From Fuerstiella sp. (lineage in GTDB: Bacteria > Planctomycetota > Planctomycetia > Planctomycetales > Planctomycetaceae), in assembly GCA_022447185.1 (NCBI GenBank), contig JAKVAY010000001.1, positions 1-64,000 of the forward strand: a stretch of DNA of 64,000 bases, given 5' to 3'. The notes under the pieces are model-generated. The model was not told where the DNA came from. It made no database searches and worked only from the letters and a program-made list of their open reading frames with translations. This document shows, piece after piece, positions 37,150 to 46,608 of this stretch (positions are counted from its first letter, which is position 1; each line of letters begins with the position of its first letter). The translations under genes and the position numbers were made by a program.

Positions 37150-38664
37150 GTGAGCGACAATCCGAAAAAGACATCGTCCCCCGTCAAAAAGAAGAAATCT
37201 GTGACGCGACTGGGTGACTTTGAACTGAAAAGTCGTCTGGGCAAAGGCGGGATGGGTGAAGTCTATCTGGCCAGACAGATCAGCCTGGATCGTAAAGTCG
37301 CATTGAAGACGCTCACAAAGGAACTGGCCAGGCAGCCGGACTTTGTTAAACGTTTTCAGCGTGAAGCTCGATCAATGGCAAAGATTGACCATGCCAACGT
37401 GGTCAAAGTTTATGCTGTTGATTCATACAAGGGTCTTCACTTCGTGGCAATTGAATACGTCGATGGTAAGAGCGCTCAGGACTGGCTCGACAAGATGGGC
37501 CATCTGTCTGTGCCCGATGCCGTGCACATTGCTTTTGTGTGCACGGAAGCCCTTCGTCATGCCCATTCCCAGAACATGGTTCATCGTGACATTAAGCCCG
37601 ACAATATCCTTCTCACGAGCAAAGGCGTCGTGAAAGTTGCCGACTTTGGTTTGGCCAAGGTCATGGATGAAGACGTATCGATGACTCAGAGTGGTCAGGG
37701 ACTGGGAACGCCGCTGTATATGGCTCCTGAACAGGCACGCAGCGCAAAATATGTGGACCAGCGAAGTGACATCTACGCTTTGGGTGCTTCGTTGTACCAC
37801 CTGTTGACGGGCCAGCTTCCTTATGAAGGCGAGTCAACTCTTGAGCTGATCGTTGCCAAGGAGAAAGGAATCTACACGTCGGCGACAAAGCTGAAGGCAG
37901 AAATACCAGAACGACTTGACTTCATCATCGACAAGATGATGGCGAAGGATCCCAACCACCGTTACAAGACCTGTGACGAAGTTCTGCGCGACTTGTCTGC
38001 TCTGGGGATGCACGACCAACCGTTGAGTTTTATTGAAGGCGCTGAGCCACCGGTTGGGAGGGGGCGGGCTCAGTCACCAACAGTTGCAGCCACACTGGGT
38101 CTCACGATGTTGCCGTCCGGCGGGCAAGGTCAGTCATCGGGTCGAACTTGGTACGTTCAGTACCATACATCCAACGGTAAGCCGATGATGGAAAAATTTT
38201 CATCACGTCGTGTTGTGAAAATGATCAATGCGGGAATGCTGACTCCAAAAGCGCGCGCCAAAGCTTCCTCGGATGGATCCTATCTGCCATTGGTCCGGTT
38301 TCCGGAGTTTGCCGAAGCCATCGAGCGTCAGCTGGCGCGACGGGCCGCGACCGGTACGAACGAGGATATGCAGAGTCTTTACAAACAGGTGGATCGAGCG
38401 GAACGATCACGACTTCAATGGCGATGGGTCCAGAACAGGACGCGTGGTATGGTGGGCGGTGTGGGACTGCTTGTCTGGTTGATTGCAATCTCACTGCTGT
38501 TTGGTGTTATCTATTATCTGGTGATGGCTACGTGGGAAAATGTTGGTACCGGTTTTCAGGACTGGGTTCAGTCGAAAGTGGAGGACGGGGAAGACGGACT
38601 GGATATCAATTCCCGCGAGCCGAGGCGGCAACGAAGAGCGACAGGAACAGAGGATGGCCAGTAA
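37150..38664 (+). CDS. Membrane-bound Ser/Thr protein kinase with GYF-like domain
   Basis: A 504-residue Hanks-type kinase. P-loop GKGGMGEVYLA at residues 31-41, catalytic lysine Lys53, catalytic loop HRDIKPDN (Asp147), DFGLAKVMD (Asp165), and the activation-loop end TPLYMAPEQ are all present, so it should be active. Residues about 325-390 (WYVQYHTSNGKPMMEKFSSR) look like the GYF-type domain found in planctomycete kinases. One membrane segment follows near residue 435-460 (VGLLVWLIAISLLFGVIYYL), then a short acidic/basic tail. The GTG start at 37150 is chosen because residues upstream look non-conserved; GTG at 37021 would add 43 residues. Confidence 0.85.
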   Translation: MSDNPKKTSSPVKKKKSVTRLGDFELKSRLGKGGMGEVYLARQISLDRKVALKTLTKELARQPDFVKRFQREARSMAKIDHANVVKVYAVDSYKGLHFVAIEYVDGKSAQDWLDKMGHLSVPDAVHIAFVCTEALRHAHSQNMVHRDIKPDNILLTSKGVVKVADFGLAKVMDEDVSMTQSGQGLGTPLYMAPEQARSAKYVDQRSDIYALGASLYHLLTGQLPYEGESTLELIVAKEKGIYTSATKLKAEIPERLDFIIDKMMAKDPNHRYKTCDEVLRDLSALGMHDQPLSFIEGAEPPVGRGRAQSPTVAATLGLTMLPSGGQGQSSGRTWYVQYHTSNGKPMMEKFSSRRVVKMINAGMLTPKARAKASSDGSYLPLVRFPEFAEAIERQLARRAATGTNEDMQSLYKQVDRAERSRLQWRWVQNRTRGMVGGVGLLVWLIAISLLFGVIYYLVMATWENVGTGFQDWVQSKVEDGEDGLDINSREPRRQRRATGTEDGQ

Positions 38665-38785
38665 CAACCGGACATTGCAGCAGGTCAACTGCTGTTACGA
38701 AAAAACGAACAACGTACTCAGCTCACTGTGATTCCTGTTCTCCCATTCCCTGGCGATTTTGCAGCATCGTCCGTAAACTGTGTCC

Positions 38786-39043
38786 TCATTCGGTCACATC
38801 ATCCAATCGTGACACGCTGACGATCTGGTCCGTTGGAATGAGGACCTCTTTGCGATTTACACGGATTCCGTCTGTGCGTGAATCAAGCACATACAACTCT
38901 CGTGTCGTCTTGGAGTCCCGAAGGTCATGGACGTCGGCGTGTTTGAGCGTCAGCCAGCCAGGTGTTAGCGAGACCAGGCGTCCAAGAAAGACGTACTGCG
39001 ATTCCACGTCGATCACGACATCCTGGTCTATGAACTGTTCCAC
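38786..39043 (-). CDS. Small beta-rich protein of unknown function
   Basis: An 85-residue protein I do not recognise by name. Alternating hydrophobic residues (VVIDVESQYVFLGRLVSL, GWLTLKHADVHDL, EVLIPTDQIVSVSRLDD) suggest a small SH3/Sm-like barrel. The GTG start has GGAA upstream. It is divergent from hisC. Codon use is like its neighbours and the coding sequence is well formed. Confidence 0.65.
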   Translation of the reverse strand: MEQFIDQDVVIDVESQYVFLGRLVSLTPGWLTLKHADVHDLRDSKTTRELYVLDSRTDGIRVNRKEVLIPTDQIVSVSRLDDVTE

Positions 39044-39180
39044 AATTCTGTTCCGCGTGAGTGTTCCACGTTTCCACTGAAATAGTTACCAGCAGCCATG
39101 CGTGAGTGTCGCAACAGGCGGTATGCTCACCGCTTTGTCTGCTCATCTTCGATCATTACCGTATTGTCACCATCCGGATT

Positions 39181-40269
39181 ATGTCGTTTCCAGTCCGAAA
39201 TACCATTTGCCAGATTCCAGGATACACTCCGGGCGAACAGCCTCAGGAATCCGGCTGGGTCAAGCTGAATACGAATGAAAATCCGTATCCTCCATCGCCC
39301 CGTGTGGTTGAAGCAATACAGCAGGCCGCCAGCAGTCGACTGAATATCTATCCGGATGCTCTGGCAACTCCGTTTCGCCTCGCGGCCGCGGAGCTCTTTG
39401 ATCTGGATCCGGACTGGATCCTGCCAGCCAACGGGAGCGATGAGAATCTGACTGTTATCGTGCGCACCGTCTGCGATTCGGGTCATTTGATTGCGTATCC
39501 GTATCCAAGTTACGTGTTGTACGAAGCACTTGCGCAGATTCAGGACTGCCGACTGGAACGATTGTTGCTGAATGAGTCATTTGCATGGTCGCCGGAAGAT
39601 GCGGCGGACCTGCGAAAGCGTTCACGGTTATTTTTTGTACCCAACCCCAACTCGCCAACGGGCAATGTCTGGCGGGCTGACCTGTTGGCACAACTGCTGC
39701 CGGACGACGGGCTACTGGTGCTCGATGAAGCCTATGCAGACTTCATGGATTCACCGCACCGAGGCAAATTGCTGCAGGACGATCGCTTCGATCGACGGCT
39801 CGTTATTACACGAACACTCAGCAAGTCGTACAGTCTTGCAGGGATTCGGTTTGGATTCTCGATCGCCCATCCGGACCTTACATCCCAGATGCAAAAGGCC
39901 AAAGACAGCTACAATTGTGATGCGGTATCCATTGCAGCTGCCACCGCAGCAATCCAGGACCAGGACTGGATGTTGTCGAACCGTGCAAAGATTCTGGCAA
40001 CGCGTGGTCGTCTGGCGACCGCATTAACGGACCTGGGTTTTGCCGTGTATGACAGTCAGGCGAATTTCATCTGGACGCAGCACGTGTCCGGTCGACATCA
40101 TTCAATCTACCTTGGACTCAAACAGCGGCGCGTGCTCGTGCGTTACATGACATTTCCGCGGGCGGGGCTTAATGATGGTTCTATGGACGGACTGCGGATC
40201 ACGATTGGCACAGATCAGGAAATCGATCAGCTATTGACAGCGTTGCAGGAGTGCCTTACTGATTTGTAA
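39181..40269 (+). CDS. hisC: Histidinol-phosphate aminotransferase
   Basis: A 362-residue class II PLP aminotransferase acting in histidine synthesis (imidazole-acetol phosphate to histidinol phosphate). KLNTNENPYPPSP at the N-terminus, the NPNSPTG loop, LDEAYADF and the PLP lysine in TLSKSYSLAGIRFG (Lys215) are all present. An internal start at 39181 fits the family; residues further upstream do not. Not in a his operon here. Related aminotransferases (for example aromatic) cannot be excluded, but hisC is the best call. Confidence 0.88.
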   Translation: MSFPVRNTICQIPGYTPGEQPQESGWVKLNTNENPYPPSPRVVEAIQQAASSRLNIYPDALATPFRLAAAELFDLDPDWILPANGSDENLTVIVRTVCDSGHLIAYPYPSYVLYEALAQIQDCRLERLLLNESFAWSPEDAADLRKRSRLFFVPNPNSPTGNVWRADLLAQLLPDDGLLVLDEAYADFMDSPHRGKLLQDDRFDRRLVITRTLSKSYSLAGIRFGFSIAHPDLTSQMQKAKDSYNCDAVSIAAATAAIQDQDWMLSNRAKILATRGRLATALTDLGFAVYDSQANFIWTQHVSGRHHSIYLGLKQRRVLVRYMTFPRAGLNDGSMDGLRITIGTDQEIDQLLTALQECLTDL

Positions 40270-40341
40270 GGCGAACGGCACACAGAAAATCACCTGGCGA
40301 GCGAGGGATGTCAGTCAATCGGTATGTGACCTCGAGGGTGC

Positions 40342-41808
40342 TTACTTTTCAAAAGGGAACATTGGTTTCCGTCGATGTTCAAATTCCAGTTGCGTCATCT
40401 GTGCTGTGGTGCATCCTGGACTGTTGACGCGAATCAGATTTGGACAAACGGGTGCGTATGCCGCTACGGGTGCGTTCACACCTTTGGCCACAATGATTTG
40501 GTACTCAGCCGGATCGAGACCGCAACTGGTGAGCTGCACCAGGCTGAATGGTGGCGTTCGTCTGGAATTTAACAGGACGGTGAGCTGTCCGTCGGTGCTT
40601 TTTACGACGACGGAACGTCCCTGATCGTATTTTGTAAATCCACCGTGGCGGATCTGTCTGTCAATAAACGCACCATCGAAGATGTCATGAACATTCCAGG
40701 TGCCGGTGAGTGGAACGCCGTGCTGGTCGTCTGTCTTCCCACCGATATTCAGTTCGGCTGTTCCACCAATCCCGGTTGTAACCGATTCCTGCACGGAGTC
40801 CGGATCGAAAATACAAATCAGTGCATTGGTAACATCAGATTGGCGGATGGCATGGGCCAGATGAGTGCTGTCACCCGGCGATCCGCCTCCGACATTGTCG
40901 CCCATATCCAGAAGGCATACGGGGCCGTCCAGTGCAGAGGCCTGTCTGACCGCTTCAGTCATACTGATGAACCGTCCATCCAGCTCCTGACGGTTCTGCC
41001 ACAGTTGTTCCGCGAGGCGTTCTGATTCATTGGTCGCAAGCTGCAGGTCACCATCGGTGACCATCAATACCGACGATCCCATCTCTTCAACGTCGGAATA
41101 TGGAAATCCAAGCAGAATACTGCCGGCGAGTACTCCTGATTTCTCAAGCGACTCATTCAACGCTGCGTACAGCGGTGCCAGATGTGGTTCTGACGTCATT
41201 TGACGTTCGATATTGATGGACAGTGGTGGGAACACGGCATGCTGCACAGGGTGAATTTTTTCTCGTAACGTCTGAGCCATCAGCCGGGCTGCGTCGACAC
41301 CTCGATCGAACTGGTCCAAATGGGGATTTGTGCGGTACGCAATCAGGCCATTGGTTGCGTCAACCATTTGTTGAGACAGATTGGCGTGTGCGTCAAGCGT
41401 GCCGATGATCGGCATTTTCGGTCCGGTCTGTTCACGCAGTTTTGTCAGCCAGTATCCGTCTGCGTCGCTTACTGATTCGCAGACCGTAGCTCCATGTGGA
41501 GCCACGAGAATTCCGTCCAACATGCCGGCACTGGCCAGTTCCGTTTGCATCATCTCCACCAACTGCTGAAATACCGTGGTGAGGATCGGTCCGAACGGGA
41601 CAGCTCTTGCTGCCAGGATCGGAACGGGTTCGATCAACTCCTGTTGCAGTCCGGCGAAGAATCCGCCCAGCTCATGACCCGTTTCGGCAAATCGATCCTG
41701 AATTGCCGGACCCGTCAGCAGGGTGTCATGTTGAAAGTGTTCAAGTGTGGTTTTTTCTGCAATGAACGTATTGGATTCGTGCAGCAGACCGATGATACCG
41801 ACGCGCAT
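40342..41808 (-). CDS. M81 family metallopeptidase (MlrC-like)
   Basis: A 488-residue zinc enzyme of family M81, first known from MlrC, which opens linearised microcystin; most members act on unknown peptides or small amides. The N-terminus GIIGLLHESNTFI and the metal-site region (TLDAHANLSQQMV, then NVGGGSPGDST) are conserved. AGGTG lies 5 bases before the ATG. Divergent from an RraA-like gene; no shared pathway is evident. No signal peptide is seen. Confidence 0.85.
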   Translation of the reverse strand: MRVGIIGLLHESNTFIAEKTTLEHFQHDTLLTGPAIQDRFAETGHELGGFFAGLQQELIEPVPILAARAVPFGPILTTVFQQLVEMMQTELASAGMLDGILVAPHGATVCESVSDADGYWLTKLREQTGPKMPIIGTLDAHANLSQQMVDATNGLIAYRTNPHLDQFDRGVDAARLMAQTLREKIHPVQHAVFPPLSINIERQMTSEPHLAPLYAALNESLEKSGVLAGSILLGFPYSDVEEMGSSVLMVTDGDLQLATNESERLAEQLWQNRQELDGRFISMTEAVRQASALDGPVCLLDMGDNVGGGSPGDSTHLAHAIRQSDVTNALICIFDPDSVQESVTTGIGGTAELNIGGKTDDQHGVPLTGTWNVHDIFDGAFIDRQIRHGGFTKYDQGRSVVVKSTDGQLTVLLNSRRTPPFSLVQLTSCGLDPAEYQIIVAKGVNAPVAAYAPVCPNLIRVNSPGCTTAQMTQLEFEHRRKPMFPFEK

Positions 41809-41887
41809 AGGACACCTGTGGAACGATCTGAATCAGGACAATCGTGTTGGCAAGTGAATATCGTACGAAACTCGAATCGGAAATAAC

Positions 41888-42541
41888 ATGAGTGAAATCA
41901 CACTGACAATGATGCGACAGTCGTTATACGCTGCGGTCGTTGCGGATGCCCTAGACGGACTTGGATACTGTCGTCAGTCACCACGCGTGCAGTTGACGCC
42001 TTATACCGGCACGCAGGTTCTGATTGGTCGATGCAAGACGACGTTGTGGGCCGATATGTATCACGAGGACCCGAATCCATACGAGCTTGAGCTGAGAGCC
42101 GTTGATGAATGCTCAGAGGACAGCGTGCTGATTTGTGCGGCGGGAGGATCGATGCACGCTGCTCTTTGGGGGGAACTTCTTTCGACTGCATCACAAAATT
42201 CGGGCTGTGTGGGTGCTATTGTTGATGGAGCAACGCGTGACGTCACAAAAATCCGCGAGATGAACTTTCCGGTTTTCGCTCGGGGCACCAGTGTGTATGA
42301 CAGCCTGAATCGACAGCGAGTCACGGAAACGGATGTGCCGGTAGAGATCGCAGGAGTGCGATTCTGTCCCGGTGATCTGGTCATTGCGGACATTGATGGC
42401 GTGGTCGTGGTGCCACAGGAAATCGAAGAGAAAGCAATTCAAAGCGCGTGGGACAAAGTACATACTGAAAATAAAATCCGCGAAGAGATTCGCGGTGGAA
42501 TGAAGGCGGTGGCTGCGTACGACAAATATGGCGTGCTTTGA
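41888..42541 (+). CDS. RraA-like family protein (HMG/oxaloacetate aldolase type)
   Basis: A 217-residue protein of the RraA / 4-hydroxy-4-methyl-2-oxoglutarate aldolase superfamily. The core GAIVDGATRDVTKIREMNFPVFARG with the substrate-binding Arg-Asp is intact, and VADALDGLG at the N-terminus is typical. It may cleave a 2-keto acid (as HMG aldolase/oxaloacetate decarboxylase) or, less likely, be a regulator. GGAA precedes the start. A DUF1559 gene follows after 37 bases. Confidence 0.85.
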   Translation: MSEITLTMMRQSLYAAVVADALDGLGYCRQSPRVQLTPYTGTQVLIGRCKTTLWADMYHEDPNPYELELRAVDECSEDSVLICAAGGSMHAALWGELLSTASQNSGCVGAIVDGATRDVTKIREMNFPVFARGTSVYDSLNRQRVTETDVPVEIAGVRFCPGDLVIADIDGVVVVPQEIEEKAIQSAWDKVHTENKIREEIRGGMKAVAAYDKYGVL

Positions 42542-42578
42542 TCATCAACAGAAAACTTACGACAGATTGAGAACTCGT

Positions 42579-43595
42579 ATGAGCAATGGGCCGCGATTGT
42601 TTCGAGACCGCCATCGTGCGGTGCGGGGAATCCCCGGTGAAAGAGTCAGATATGGTTATACACTGATTGAGCTGCTGGTGATCTTTGCGATCATCGGTGT
42701 GTTGATCGCGATATTGTTGCCGGCCGTACAAACAGCGAGGGAGGCCGCTCGACGGATCCAGTGTGCCAACAATCTCCGCCAGTTGGGGCTGGCCATCCAT
42801 TATTATCACGATTATCACGGCTCGTTTCCGCCAGGCTGTATGGACGACGAACACAAACAGGAATCATGGGGGTGGGGAACGTTCATTCTGCCCCAAATTG
42901 AGCAGAACCAGCTGTACGAACAACTCGACGTAACGAACCGACGACTGACCGAAATATTGCAGGATCCCGGGGTGAACCGCTTGGTGCAAACCCCGATTGC
43001 GGTCTTTCGGTGTCCCTCTGACTCGACCCCGGATCAGTTGCCGGCCGAACTCCGTCATTTCAATGGTAATGGCAATATCGAAGAGCTCGAATTGGGCACG
43101 GCGAACTATGTGGCCTGCCAGGGACTCTATGACGAAGGTGGCTCGTTCCGCAATAACGGAGTCTTCTACAACGGCAGTGTCACCGAGCTGAAAGACATCA
43201 GGGACGGAACCAGTAACACGTTCATGCTCGGCGAACGGGATATGCGCTGCGCTTCCGGTGTATGGGCAGGTTGTCGGAATCCGCCTGGCGGTTGCAACTG
43301 GGGTGTTTACCAAAACCGAGGTCGGGTCAGTGAAGAGCTTAATTCACCCGTTACGCGTGAGTCACCGAACCAATGCGACAGCTGTAGTGAAGGGTTCAGT
43401 AGCGCTCACAGCGGCGGAGCCTGGTTCGTCTTTTGCGACAGCTCGGTGCGTTTCATCAGCGATGAAATTCACTTCAGTAACGGAGGTCTAAGTCAGTCTG
43501 AGCTGAATAATGAAGTGGACTATGACCGACAACAGCTGGGTGTGTACCAAAAATTGGGAATACGCGACGATGGCATGCTCGTTGGAGTTGAATAA
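42579..43595 (+). CDS. DUF1559 prepilin-like secreted protein
   Basis: A 338-residue homologue of the protein at 29903-30907. Its prepilin motif reads RYGYTLIELLVIFAIIGVL, with Tyr where Phe is usual after the processing Gly, so N-methylation may differ. The DUF1559 head (AREAARRIQCANNLRQLGLA) and C-terminal motif (SAHSGGAWFVFCDSSVRFI) are complete. It follows the RraA-like gene by 37 bases and precedes a Tat-exported protein, possibly as an operon. The N-terminal leader before the hydrophobic segment is longer than usual (about 25 residues). Confidence 0.88.
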   Translation: MSNGPRLFRDRHRAVRGIPGERVRYGYTLIELLVIFAIIGVLIAILLPAVQTAREAARRIQCANNLRQLGLAIHYYHDYHGSFPPGCMDDEHKQESWGWGTFILPQIEQNQLYEQLDVTNRRLTEILQDPGVNRLVQTPIAVFRCPSDSTPDQLPAELRHFNGNGNIEELELGTANYVACQGLYDEGGSFRNNGVFYNGSVTELKDIRDGTSNTFMLGERDMRCASGVWAGCRNPPGGCNWGVYQNRGRVSEELNSPVTRESPNQCDSCSEGFSSAHSGGAWFVFCDSSVRFISDEIHFSNGGLSQSELNNEVDYDRQQLGVYQKLGIRDDGMLVGVE

Positions 43596-43739
43596 CTCAC
43601 CCTCACACGGGCGACTCTCTTCCTCGATTTCCAGGGATGTCTGAAGGGCGCCCCTTCTCACGCGGGCCGAATCGAAAACCATGATTTGCACCGGCTGCCA
43701 CGCCACCGAATTGTTTATTTCAACTGGATACGGATAGTG

Positions 43740-45029
43740 ATGAAACAATCCGACGATGGACGGTATTCGGTCGACCGTAGATCCTTTCTCCATACCAGTG
43801 CGGCTGCATTCGGTTTTGGCGTGGTGCCGTTCGCGAGTGCCGGCACGATAACACCTCGCGTCAGGAAGCGGATTGCGGCAGTCGTCACTATCTACATCAA
43901 GAATTCGCACACAGACGTGTTGATTGGCAAGATCCTGGAAGGCTGGAATCAGACTGGTGGAGTTGGGCCGGATCTGGAGCTGGCGTCGATGTATGTTGAT
44001 CAGTTTCCCGACCGAGAGATGGCTCGAGACATCTCGCGGGAGATGTCAGTGAAACACGGCTTTCCGATCTGCGATTCGATTGAACAGGCGATCACCCTGG
44101 GCGAGGGCCAAGTTGCCGTGGATGGAATCATCAGTGTGGGTGAGCACGGCGAATATCCGTGGAATGAAAAGGAACAGCACCTTTACCCACGGCGACGATT
44201 CTTTGAAGAGATTACGAATACACTGGAAAAGTACAATCAGATCGTTCCTGTGTTTAACGACAAACATCCAGGACCTGTGTGGAAAGACGCAAAGTGGATG
44301 TACAACCGGGCTCAACAGCTAAAGATTCCGTTCATGGCCGGATCGTCATTGCCGGTGACGTTTCGGAAGCCTGATTTCACGCTGCCGATGGGCAGTGATC
44401 TGGAAGCCTGTCTTGCAATTGGATATTCAGGACTCGATATCTATGGCTTTCACACGCTGGATTATCTGCAGTGCATTATTGAACGCAGAAAGTGTGAGCA
44501 TCAGGGTGTCGACTGGGTGCAGTGTCTGCCGGGATCCCGTCTGAAGGAACTCATCAGCGACAATATCATTCGTCCGGATCTGCTGAAGCTGATTCTGGAA
44601 GTCACACCAACGGCCGATCAGGACCTGCTGAAAGTCGACCCACAGGGCTTCACAATTTTTCTGATTCAGTACACAGACGGATTGCTTGCTCCTGTTCTGA
44701 TGTTGCCAAGATACTCACGCGGGATAGCGGCCGTCGTCAAGGTGCGCGGTGAAAAACCTGTTGGAGGAATCAGTGAAGAGCGAGCTGAGCCCCGCTATCC
44801 GCATTTTTCATATCTGCTGAAGGGCATTGAGCAAATGGTTCACACCGGAGAGCCGGCGTATCCTGTCGAACGCACGGTGTTGACTGCAGGATTGCTGGAC
44901 CATCTTTTGACTTCACGTGCGAACGATGGCAAAAAGCTGCTGACGCCGGAACTGGCAATCAACTACGAAGCGGTCGACTATCCGCACGCGCCGCACTTGG
45001 ACCTGTCGAGGTCTTTCGTCAGCGGATAA
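43740..45029 (+). CDS. Tat-exported protein of unknown function
   Basis: A 429-residue protein with a twin-arginine signal (DRRSFLHTSAAAFGFG), so it is exported folded, perhaps with a cofactor. The mature part starts with a Rossmann-like segment (IAAVVTIYIKNSHTDVLIG). It carries conserved-looking polar motifs (SVGEHGEYPWNEKEQH and PVFNDKHPGPVW) that could bind metal. I do not recognise a named family; it has the look of the Tat-exported proteins of unknown function common in planctomycetes, sometimes near Gfo/Idh oxidoreductases. The start at 43740 gives the normal signal; a longer frame from 43686 is possible. Confidence 0.75.
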   Translation: MKQSDDGRYSVDRRSFLHTSAAAFGFGVVPFASAGTITPRVRKRIAAVVTIYIKNSHTDVLIGKILEGWNQTGGVGPDLELASMYVDQFPDREMARDISREMSVKHGFPICDSIEQAITLGEGQVAVDGIISVGEHGEYPWNEKEQHLYPRRRFFEEITNTLEKYNQIVPVFNDKHPGPVWKDAKWMYNRAQQLKIPFMAGSSLPVTFRKPDFTLPMGSDLEACLAIGYSGLDIYGFHTLDYLQCIIERRKCEHQGVDWVQCLPGSRLKELISDNIIRPDLLKLILEVTPTADQDLLKVDPQGFTIFLIQYTDGLLAPVLMLPRYSRGIAAVVKVRGEKPVGGISEERAEPRYPHFSYLLKGIEQMVHTGEPAYPVERTVLTAGLLDHLLTSRANDGKKLLTPELAINYEAVDYPHAPHLDLSRSFVSG

Positions 45030-45161
45030 TTGCTGCACCGCAATAAACTGCTGGATTCAAGCTCGGCCTTGGACAGGAAGCCGGGCTTCTCAATCGGCAC
45101 TCATTGTTTGCCATTTCACTGAGTCCGGTTCAGCTGTCACGCGTCTGTTAGCGCCGGAGAG

Positions 45162-46568
45162 TTATTTCACTCGGACTTCGAATTCAATTGTACCCGATTC
45201 GTGAGCTCGCAGTCTATCGTCGAGGACAAACGTGAGTACCTCGCTGCCTTCACCGTTGGGTTCGGTGATGACATCACCTTCGCGGTCCGTCTGCACACTA
45301 TCCGGGATGAACCGGAGGCGTGGAGTCAGATTGTCCACGATGCGGACGTCATGCAGATCGTAATCACCGGTGTTGATAAATCGGATGGTGAAGTGAATTG
45401 TATCGCCGATTTCAGCCGTCTCGCGATCAGCCAGTTTGACAATGTGTATCTCGCTCTTCTCAGCTCGCTGGTCCTCAATGCCAATCGTAGCCTGAGCTGT
45501 CACACGTCGGTGCGTCTGGGCCGCTTGGGACGTTGTTCCCGACAGCTTCGGAAACAGGTCACGCGACCAGACGACGGCGTTTGCCAGTTCCTGGTGGAAC
45601 CCGGGACCCTGTTCTCGCTCCAGAATTCGTCGACCCTTAATCGATTCCGCCTGCAGACCCTGGTCGACTTTGTCATTTCGCTGTGGTCGAATCGCGGCGC
45701 TGGATTGAAACGAATTCTTCTGCGCCTCTGTACCGTCTGCTCGCCGACGTGAAGACACGGCAACGAATTGATCATCTTTGACCGCCTGCCGGAGCCCATT
45801 CCGGCGGTTCATACTGCCGATGGAAGAAAACTCGGTCGCCTGGACAGCGTGGTGAATTCTGGTATCGGAATTGGCGCCTTCGATTACACGTACGGAACCA
45901 AACCGAGGTGCGTAAACGGCCACACGATTTGATGCACGCACATGAGATTTGCCGTTGTGATCCGAGTATTCTGCGATGGTGTCTTCTGTATCGAATCCCT
46001 TGCGACTACCACCAAAATAGTGCACGGGTAATTGTCGATCGCCACCGTCAGCCAAATATTCGTCGGGGTACAAATCGGCCGGAGACATGCGTCCAAATGC
46101 GGGATCAATTCGCATTTCGGCGGGTGTGAACCGATGAGCAGGATCATGGTCGACATCGGATACGACCTTGTGTGACATGGGGACAATTTTTACGCCTGGT
46201 ACTTCATTGTCCGAGGTGCGCGTCGACACGGCGGTTCGCACAGAAGAATCACGGCGAGGCCAGTCACTCATTCGAGTTGAGCCGGCCAGAGTGGTTTGTG
46301 TTTTCGTTAATTCGACTTTTTTTAATGTGTCAGAAGCGTCTACAGGAGTGACGACTGACAAATCTGGCTCTTGTCTGACGTTCGTTTGCGCTTCCGAATT
46401 TGCTTCGGTCGCACTGACAATGGCTGATTGTTGCTGATTAACAAATGCCATCCGGGACTGCGAACTGCAGGCCGGCAGAAACAACAACACAGCTACAGCG
46501 ATTCCTGTCAGCGCCTGTTCATATTTCCGTTCTGACTCCGAACAGACCGATGTTGCGTTGTATTTCAT
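45162..46568 (-). CDS. DUF11-type surface lipoprotein
   Basis: About 468 residues. The N-terminus is a lipoprotein signal (LTGIAVAVLLFLPACSSQSR). The middle 300 residues are polar, with low complexity and no recognised domain. The last 105 residues are a DUF11 beta-sandwich (DTIHFTIRFINTGDYDLHDV ... ESGTIEFEVRV), as in chlamydial OmcB and many bacterial surface proteins. It is probably anchored in the outer membrane or cell envelope. It is the last gene of a block of three minus-strand genes of secreted proteins (48645 to 45162). An ATG three bases upstream (46571) is also possible. Confidence 0.8.
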   Translation of the reverse strand: MKYNATSVCSESERKYEQALTGIAVAVLLFLPACSSQSRMAFVNQQQSAIVSATEANSEAQTNVRQEPDLSVVTPVDASDTLKKVELTKTQTTLAGSTRMSDWPRRDSSVRTAVSTRTSDNEVPGVKIVPMSHKVVSDVDHDPAHRFTPAEMRIDPAFGRMSPADLYPDEYLADGGDRQLPVHYFGGSRKGFDTEDTIAEYSDHNGKSHVRASNRVAVYAPRFGSVRVIEGANSDTRIHHAVQATEFSSIGSMNRRNGLRQAVKDDQFVAVSSRRRADGTEAQKNSFQSSAAIRPQRNDKVDQGLQAESIKGRRILEREQGPGFHQELANAVVWSRDLFPKLSGTTSQAAQTHRRVTAQATIGIEDQRAEKSEIHIVKLADRETAEIGDTIHFTIRFINTGDYDLHDVRIVDNLTPRLRFIPDSVQTDREGDVITEPNGEGSEVLTFVLDDRLRAHESGTIEFEVRVK

Positions 46569-46608
46569 CATAGTTATGCCAGCTTATGTGAATTGATCCT
46601 GAGCGCAA

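Noticed and set aside
45060-45100. Possible terminator with GAAGCC/GGCTTC between convergent genes
   Set aside because: The loop would be one base; no T-run on either strand.
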